Positions 22,249-26,193 of a DNA stretch of 26,193 nt are shown piece by piece. How positions within the stretch are numbered: the first letter of the stretch is position 1; each line of letters starts with the position of its first letter. Below the pieces are notes generated by a model. The model was given only the letters and a program-made list of their open reading frames with translations, made no database searches and was not told the origin of the DNA. The translations under genes and the position numbers were made by a program. This stretch comes from Candidatus Ryanbacteria bacterium RIFCSPLOWO2_12_FULL_47_9c (GTDB taxonomy: Bacteria > Patescibacteriota > Minisyncoccia > Ryanbacterales > GWA2-47-10b), in NCBI GenBank assembly GCA_001821795.1, contig MHOB01000018.1, positions 4,558 through 30,750 on the forward strand. Direction: 5' to 3'.

Positions 22249-23088
22249 ATGGTAGAAGAGAAAGATTTGATCACCGAGACAATCGAGGATGTCGATAAGA
22301 GTACGTCTGCGTACATAAAAAAGCGCCCCCTTGCGGTTTTACTTTTTGGCGTAGCCCCCCTCACACTCGTTTTTTGGCTTATATATAAAGGATATGATTC
22401 AGACCCAACTGCTATTCTTTTTATTATTCCAATATTTGCGTGGATGTATGTGCGTTCTCGAATGTCTCATATTTTTATGCAGCAATTTGCACGAGCTAAT
22501 AATTTTACCTATGCGTATTCTGGGTCTCTCGTGGGCTTGGACGGTGCACTTTTTGAAAAAGGCAATGGGCGTAAACTTACCGATGTTGTTAGCGGTGCAT
22601 ACAAAGATAATCCTATCCGAATTTTTTATTATGAGTTTTCCACCGGTTCAGGAAAAAATCGCCAGCATTATCCGTATACTATTTGTGAAATCGAATACAA
22701 GGGCGCTTTACCTTCCGTTAGCGTAGAAGAAGCAGGATTTTGGGACGCAAATGAATTTTTAACCCACGGGCAAAAGAAATTACAGTTACACAATGAATTT
22801 GATAAACATTTTACCCTGTATGTTCAGTCTGATTATGAGATAGAGGCGCTTGAGATTTTTACCCCTGAAGTTGCCGAAGCTCTTATCAGAAAAGCAAAAT
22901 CTTTCGAATTTGGTTTTCATGGGTGTCATCTTTATATCTATTCATGTGGCAAAATCTCGACTCGTAAAAGATTGGAAGAGTTAAGAGATCTCATGCGTTA
23001 TATTGTAGAGACGCTAAGTCCGCGCATCGTGCGCCTTCACGATGATGTCTCGGCAATGCACGAGGTATACGCAAAGCATGGCGCGTGA
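22249..23088 (+). CDS. Membrane protein with a soluble domain, perhaps DUF3137-like
   Basis: The 279-residue protein has two close N-terminal membrane segments (about 27-45 and 53-69). The soluble domain of about 200 residues contains FARANNFTYAYSGSLVG, NPIRIFYYEFSTGSGKNRQHYPYTICEIEY and a C-terminal helical part (KRLEELRDLMRYIVETLSP). The layout of a membrane hairpin plus a domain of this type recalls DUF3137 proteins, but the match is by eye only. It starts 3 nt after the Clp-like gene and is probably part of that operon. Its codons look more AT-rich than the neighbours'. Confidence 0.6.
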   Translation: MVEEKDLITETIEDVDKSTSAYIKKRPLAVLLFGVAPLTLVFWLIYKGYDSDPTAILFIIPIFAWMYVRSRMSHIFMQQFARANNFTYAYSGSLVGLDGALFEKGNGRKLTDVVSGAYKDNPIRIFYYEFSTGSGKNRQHYPYTICEIEYKGALPSVSVEEAGFWDANEFLTHGQKKLQLHNEFDKHFTLYVQSDYEIEALEIFTPEVAEALIRKAKSFEFGFHGCHLYIYSCGKISTRKRLEELRDLMRYIVETLSPRIVRLHDDVSAMHEVYAKHGA

Positions 23089-23102
23089 TATATAGTACGC
23101 AT

Positions 23103-23516
23103 ATGAACTCCTGTATCTTTTGTAAAATCGCTTCGGGAGAAATCCCCGCAGAAAAAATTTTTGAGACCGAGCACGCGATTGCGTTTCTTGATATAATGCC
23201 GCGCGCGCCTGGGCATACGATGGTGATTCCAAAAATACATGCAGAAAATCTTTCAGATTTACCGCGCGAAGAAGTTGGTCCATATTTTGAAGCGTGCCAG
23301 CGCGCGACTGATTTAATAAAAAAAGCACTCACGCCCGACGGCTTTACGCTCGGCATGAACTACGGGCGAGTTTCTGGTCAAGAAGTGGACCACTTGCATT
23401 TTCATATTTTGCCTAGATGGCAAGGGGACGGCGGCCACTCACTACAATCGGTTGTTTCAAATAAACCGACTGAAGACGTAAAAATCATTGCCGAAAAAAT
23501 CCGCAAAGCGACATAA
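23103..23516 (+). CDS. HIT-family nucleotide hydrolase/transferase
   Basis: HIT proteins split the alpha-phosphate bond of nucleotides such as adenosine phosphoramidate. The 137-residue protein opens with MNSCIFCKIASGEIPAEKIFE, including the Cys pair (4 and 7) that with a His can hold zinc. It carries the histidine triad at H97, H99 and H101 (VDHLHFHILPRW). I chose the ATG at 23103 because the family starts this way; an open frame upstream (23085) adds only six odd residues. TATAGT ends 6 nt before this ATG and no ribosome binding site is present. Confidence 0.93.
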   Translation: MNSCIFCKIASGEIPAEKIFETEHAIAFLDIMPRAPGHTMVIPKIHAENLSDLPREEVGPYFEACQRATDLIKKALTPDGFTLGMNYGRVSGQEVDHLHFHILPRWQGDGGHSLQSVVSNKPTEDVKIIAEKIRKAT

Positions 23517-23543
23517 AACCAAACCGTGCTACTATGACTGCGT

Positions 23544-23570
23544 ATGGAGGAGCCGAAGATTATATATTAA
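23544..23570 (+). other. 5' remnant of the pseudouridine synthase gene, ended by an in-frame TAA
   Basis: ATG at 23544 encodes MEEPKIIY, then TAA at 23568-23570. The same frame goes on with DSNVLALSKPAG into the main gene. RluA-type enzymes commonly have Y-E-D at this point, so the TAA stands where a Glu codon (GAA) would be expected. TACTAT at 23530-23535 ends 8 nt before this ATG, the spacing seen for other genes here, which supports 23544 as the original start. Confidence 0.7.
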
Positions 23571-23606
23571 GATAGTAACGTTCTTGCACTTTCAAAACCC
23601 GCGGGC

Positions 23607-24263
23607 ATGGTTGTACATCATGATGCGCAACATACATCGGGCACAATCGTGGATTGGCTTTTGGAAAAATATCCGGAGATAAATAATGTTGGGGATGTCG
23701 GACGTCCTGGGATTGTCCATCGACTTGATAAAGACACGTCCGGCGTTTTGCTTATCGCAAAAAATCAGCGCGCTTTCGAGTATCTAAAAAAGTTGTTTGA
23801 AATTGGCGGCATCACAAAAAAGTATTTTGCGCTTGTGGTTGGCAATATGAAAAATGATTCAGGCATCATCAACGCGCCGATCGCGCGCTCGACAAAACAT
23901 TTTGAAAAGCGCGTGGTTGGCGGCAAGCAGGGGCGAGCGAGAGAGGCCGTTACGGGATACCGTGTGCTCGAACGACTCGCTGGATATACATATATAGAAG
24001 CGTCTCCTAAAACCGGCCGTACTCACCAAATCCGCTCGCACTTGGCGCATATTGGACATCCTGTCGTATGCGACAAACTTTACGGCGGCAAATTATATCA
24101 GTGCCCCGCAGGCCTCACGCGCCAATTTCTGCACGCGCACTCGCTTTCATTTGCTGGACTCGATGGCACGAAGCTCGAAATCGAAGCTCCAATGCCAGAT
24201 GATCTTTCGCGAGCACTCAAGCAACTTGTGTTGAACAGAGTCGGAGTGTTGCGTAACAAATAA
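23607..24263 (+). CDS. RluA-family pseudouridine synthase, N-terminus interrupted
   Basis: These enzymes isomerise uridines in rRNA or tRNA. The 218 codons from ATG 23607 hold the catalytic motif HRLDKDTSGVLLIAKN with its Asp, the KKYFALVVG segment, YTYIEASPKTGRTHQIRSHLAHIGHPVVCDKLYGG and the C-terminal LEIEAPMP. No S4 domain is present. This ATG lies inside the conserved KPAGMVVHHD segment, so a protein starting here lacks the first beta strand. The full frame begins at 23544 but is broken by TAA at 23568. The rest is clean, so the break is recent, an assembly error, or bypassed by restarting at 23607. The catalytic core is intact. Confidence 0.88.
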   Translation: MVVHHDAQHTSGTIVDWLLEKYPEINNVGDVGRPGIVHRLDKDTSGVLLIAKNQRAFEYLKKLFEIGGITKKYFALVVGNMKNDSGIINAPIARSTKHFEKRVVGGKQGRAREAVTGYRVLERLAGYTYIEASPKTGRTHQIRSHLAHIGHPVVCDKLYGGKLYQCPAGLTRQFLHAHSLSFAGLDGTKLEIEAPMPDDLSRALKQLVLNRVGVLRNK

Positions 24264-24277
24264 AACCATGCTATAAA
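24249..24277 (+). promoter_or_regulatory. rplS promoter
   Basis: TTGCGT at 24249-24254, 17-nt spacer, TATAAA at 24272-24277. The rplS ATG begins 8 nt later. AAGGA (24276-24280) 5 nt before the ATG could be a ribosome binding site only if transcription starts further upstream. Confidence 0.6.
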
Positions 24278-24285
24278 GGATTTCT

Positions 24286-24654
24286 ATGACGAAGCCAGCA
24301 GAAGTTGATATGCGCCCGGGTGATACCGTGCGCGTGGTACAGAAAGTAAAAGAAGGGAACAAAACCCGACTTCAGACATTTGAAGGCATTGTTCTCGCGT
24401 GCAAGCATGGTAAGGGTCCGACTGGTACGTTTATGGTACGAAAGGTTTCTCTTGGTATTGGTGTTGAGCGTGTTTTTCCCATTCACTCTCCCATGATCGA
24501 AAAAATTGAAATCGTGCGCCGCGCAACGCGCGTGCGGAGAGCAAAACTTTACTATCTTCGCGAAAAAGCGGCCCGCGATATGCGAAAGAAAATGCGCCAA
24601 GTGCGGTTTGAAACCCCAGCAGAAGTTGCGGTAGAATCTGAAAAGGTGCAATAA
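24286..24654 (+). CDS. rplS: Large-subunit ribosomal protein bL19
   Basis: bL19 sits at the interface of the two ribosomal subunits. The 122-residue protein has MRPGDTVRVVQKVKEGNKTRLQTFEGIVL, GPTGTFMVRKVSLGIGVERVFPIHSPMIEKIEIVRR and RVRRAKLYYLREK, all typical of the family, and is of normal length. The usual neighbours rpsP, rimM and trmD are absent here. The stop codon is followed with no gap by tRNA-Leu(GAG), so the two almost certainly share a transcript that is cut by RNase P. Confidence 0.97.
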   Translation: MTKPAEVDMRPGDTVRVVQKVKEGNKTRLQTFEGIVLACKHGKGPTGTFMVRKVSLGIGVERVFPIHSPMIEKIEIVRRATRVRRAKLYYLREKAARDMRKKMRQVRFETPAEVAVESEKVQ

Positions 24655-24738
24655 GCGCGGGTGGCGAAACTAGAAGACGCACCAGCTTGAGGGGCTGGCG
24701 CCCGCAAGGGCGTGCAGGTGCAAGTCCTGTCCCGCGCA
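24655..24738 (+). tRNA. tRNA-Leu (anticodon GAG) with altered D-loop/T-loop contact
   Basis: Acceptor GCGCGGG/CCCGCGC, anticodon stem CCAGC/GCTGG with loop TTGAGGG, and a long variable arm (CGCCC, loop GCAA, GGGCG), as expected for leucine. The T loop reads TGCAAGT in place of TTC-type, so position 55 is G (24720). The D loop has A at position 18 (24672) followed by G19. The normal G18-pseudouridine55 contact is therefore replaced by A18 and G55. The other five tRNAs here keep the standard bases. The gene starts on the base after the rplS stop codon. CCA is not encoded. Confidence 0.93.
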
Positions 24739-24762
24739 CAAAGAACGTACTATAATTGTCCT

Positions 24763-24954
24763 ATGTCCGGGGACGTTAAATATTATGGCGATTGGCATCC
24801 GCCGCGGGAGCCGTTTGATCAAGAACCGCGGATGGTGCGTTGGCTTATCCGGCACTCTGGAAATCTCATCAAGAACGGAAGCCAGGCAAGTATCGCGCTT
24901 TTTGTTTTTTCGCTTGTTGCGTTCAGTATTTCTTTTTATCTGCTTTTTTTCTAA
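24763..24954 (+). CDS. Small tail-anchored membrane protein, unknown function
   Basis: The 63-residue protein has a polar front (with YYGDWHPPREPFDQEPRMVRW), a linker, and a single C-terminal hydrophobic segment (about 43-63) that runs to the stop. It would be a tail-anchored protein with its N-terminus in the cytoplasm. A perfect TATAAT (24751-24756) ends 6 nt before the ATG and there is no ribosome binding site, so the mRNA should be leaderless. It lies between tRNA-Leu and the EamA transporter gene, which starts 9 nt after its stop. No family is recognised. Confidence 0.7.
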   Translation: MSGDVKYYGDWHPPREPFDQEPRMVRWLIRHSGNLIKNGSQASIALFVFSLVAFSISFYLLFF

Positions 24955-24963
24955 AGTGCGCGC

Positions 24964-25818
24964 GTGAACGCGTTTTTTCCACTGCTTGCGGCAGTATTCC
25001 AAGCGGGCTCTCTGACCCTTGATAAATTTGTATTGTCCGGACACCGGGTTGCCCACAAAACGTACATCGGAGTGAGTTTCCCGCTCATCTTTCTTATTGC
25101 GCTTGTTCTTTTTCTTTTATTCCGCCCGCCGCTGAATAGTGAACTTTTCTCGGGTTATTCCGGGTCGTTGATCGTGGCTTCCGCGTTTCTTGCCGTTGCG
25201 TCGAATCTTATCTATTATCGCGCGCTTGAGGGTGACCAGCTCAGTGAAATTGAGTCGCTCGATATTCTTCAAACCCTCCCGATTATTTTTATCTCGAGCA
25301 TTATTTTTACTGATGAGAGAAAAGTCGTTGTTGTTATTCCCGCGATTATTGCTTCTTTGGCGATTATATGGTCACACTGGGAACATCATCATATAACCAT
25401 AAGACGCTACACAAAACTTTTTTTTCTGCGCGTGCTCTGTGTGGCGCCTCTCTCCGCGGTTATTTTAAAAATTCTCCTTGCTACTTGGAATCCCCTATCA
25501 CTCGAATTGGTCCGTTCCGGTATTGTTGCACTTCTCTTAAGCCCTCTTTTTTTCGCGCATGCCCATGAGGTAAAAGACTCCGCAATGCGGTATATCGTAC
25601 TTACGAATATTCTGACAACAATTGCGTGGATTCTTTTGTATTTTGGATATCGTGAGCTCGGTGTTGTTCACACGGTTCTTATTCTTTCCATTCAGCCGCT
25701 TTTGGTTTGGGGGGCTTCGATACTGTTTCTTCGGGAGAAATTTAAACTAAGAAAGTTTATTGCCTTTGTTGTTGTGCTTATTTCCATTGCGGTTGCTCTT
25801 GTGTTGGGGGGCGCTTAG
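24964..25818 (+). CDS. EamA/DMT-family membrane transporter
   Basis: The 284-residue protein has nine or ten hydrophobic segments in two similar halves, the layout of drug/metabolite transporters with EamA repeats. Family-like features are ASNLIYYRALEGDQLSEIESLDILQTLPIIFISSIIFTDE at the end of the first half and the matching WILLYFGYRELGVVHTVLILSIQPLLVWGASILFLREKF at the end of the second. It starts with GTG; no ribosome binding site is evident. The substrate cannot be told from sequence. Confidence 0.87.
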   Translation: MNAFFPLLAAVFQAGSLTLDKFVLSGHRVAHKTYIGVSFPLIFLIALVLFLLFRPPLNSELFSGYSGSLIVASAFLAVASNLIYYRALEGDQLSEIESLDILQTLPIIFISSIIFTDERKVVVVIPAIIASLAIIWSHWEHHHITIRRYTKLFFLRVLCVAPLSAVILKILLATWNPLSLELVRSGIVALLLSPLFFAHAHEVKDSAMRYIVLTNILTTIAWILLYFGYRELGVVHTVLILSIQPLLVWGASILFLREKFKLRKFIAFVVVLISIAVALVLGGA

Positions 25819-25882
25819 CACTTATTGCTCTTTTGGGGGCTGGGTGGGACAATACAAAAAAGGTCGAAAAGGAGAATTGACT

Positions 25883-26134
25883 ATGGAAGAAAAAGAAATT
25901 GGCACGGTTACCCACTACTATAATCGTGCCGGCGTTGCTGTCATAAAGCTCGCAGATTCCATACACATTGGCGATTTGGTAAAGTTTAAAAAAGGATCTG
26001 GCGATGTAGAACAAGCGGTTGTGTCGTTGCAGATTGATCATCAAAATATTCCATCGGCTCAGCGCGGCGCGGAAGTTGCCATGAAAGTTTCCGAGCATGT
26101 GAAGCCGGGCACGCGCATCACCCGGCTTGCCTAA
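25883..26134 (+). CDS. Elongation-factor domain-2-like small protein
   Basis: The 83-residue protein is a stand-alone beta-barrel resembling domain 2 of EF-Tu type GTPases. It has IGTVTHYYNRAGVAVIKLADSIHIGDLVKFK, then VVSLQIDHQNIPSAQRGAEVAMKV and KPGTRITRL. Such proteins, often annotated 'translation elongation factor-like', lack a GTPase domain and have no assigned role. I chose the ATG at 25883, preceded by AAGGAG at 25869-25874 with 8 nt spacing, over the upstream frame (25760), which lies inside the EamA gene. A promoter for the next gene overlaps its 3' end. Confidence 0.87.
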   Translation: MEEKEIGTVTHYYNRAGVAVIKLADSIHIGDLVKFKKGSGDVEQAVVSLQIDHQNIPSAQRGAEVAMKVSEHVKPGTRITRLA

Positions 26135-26155
26135 GTGTATTTTTTCTGATACAAT
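26127..26155 (+). promoter_or_regulatory. Promoter for a gene beyond the right edge
   Basis: TTGCCT at 26127-26132, 17-nt spacer, TACAAT at 26150-26155, predicting a start near 26162. What it drives lies outside the window; no start codon with a clear gene follows in the last 30 bases. Confidence 0.45.
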
Positions 26156-26193
26156 ATTTTCGCTTTTTGCGATGGGTAGTTGAAAATTATTTT

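Noticed and set aside
23544..23606. Stop-codon recoding (TAA read as an amino acid)
   Set aside because: TAA ends other clear genes in the window (for example bL19 and the Clp-like ATPase), so general recoding cannot explain the in-frame TAA.
1..26193. CRISPR arrays, transposases, integrases or phage genes
   Set aside because: No regularly spaced repeats and no recognisable mobile-element protein were found on either strand; the only direct repeat pair is the 47-bp one around fic.

Overview
The window looks like chromosomal DNA from a Candidate Phyla Radiation bacterium (Patescibacteria, probably of the Parcubacteria kind). This is inferred from the gene set and style, not from a marker phylogeny. 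The evidence is short, tightly packed and often overlapping genes; a Mur ligase without its usual first domain next to a FemAB-type transferase; a short valyl-tRNA synthetase; a small 'elongation factor domain 2-like' protein; several small membrane proteins of no known family; and tRNA genes that mostly lack an encoded CCA. TAA, TAG and TGA all end recognisable genes, so nothing suggests a recoded stop.

Left end (1-1890): the first 15 codons of uvrB lie on the minus strand. A 47-bp sequence holding two divergent -35 boxes occurs twice (61-107 and 1418-1464). Between the copies sit a Fic-family gene (minus strand) and a highly structured, promoter- and terminator-bounded putative RNA (plus strand). 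Removing one 1,357-bp unit would place uvrB back-to-back with a small membrane-protein ORF and ruvA. Two palindromic sites upstream of fic suggest autoregulation.

1893-7890: ruvA, a FemAB-like transferase and a MurE-like ligase overlap end to start. They are followed by a 47-residue protein, a SIMPL-domain protein, a minus-strand lamin-tail-like surface protein, and two overlapping RNase H-fold genes (a DnaQ-like exonuclease and a YkuK-type protein). 7908-8641 holds tRNA-Arg(CCG), a small membrane gene with its own promoter and terminator, a broken tRNA-like element with an 11-bp hairpin, and tRNA-Val(TAC) inside a 21-bp extended stem.

8686-15012: a multi-domain membrane protein and tRNA-Phe read rightward. 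They meet, at a two-way terminator, the leftward cluster tsaD-valS-prsW-hsp20. tRNA-Val(GAC) and tRNA-Glu(TTC) lie further right on the minus strand.

15126-26193: a MacB-type efflux set (adaptor, ATPase, permease); uppS; a small membrane protein with a membrane-anchored Clp-like double AAA+ ATPase whose first ATPase site looks dead; an unknown membrane protein; a HIT protein; an RluA-type pseudouridine synthase with an in-frame stop near its start; rplS abutting tRNA-Leu(GAG); a small single-span protein; an EamA-type transporter; and the elongation-factor-like protein.

Across the window about ten start codons sit only 6-11 nt after a -10-like hexamer with no ribosome binding site, which points to widespread leaderless mRNAs. 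Cell-envelope genes (femAB, murE-like, uppS), translation and tRNA genes, and membrane transport or quality-control genes dominate. I see no CRISPR array, transposase or phage module.
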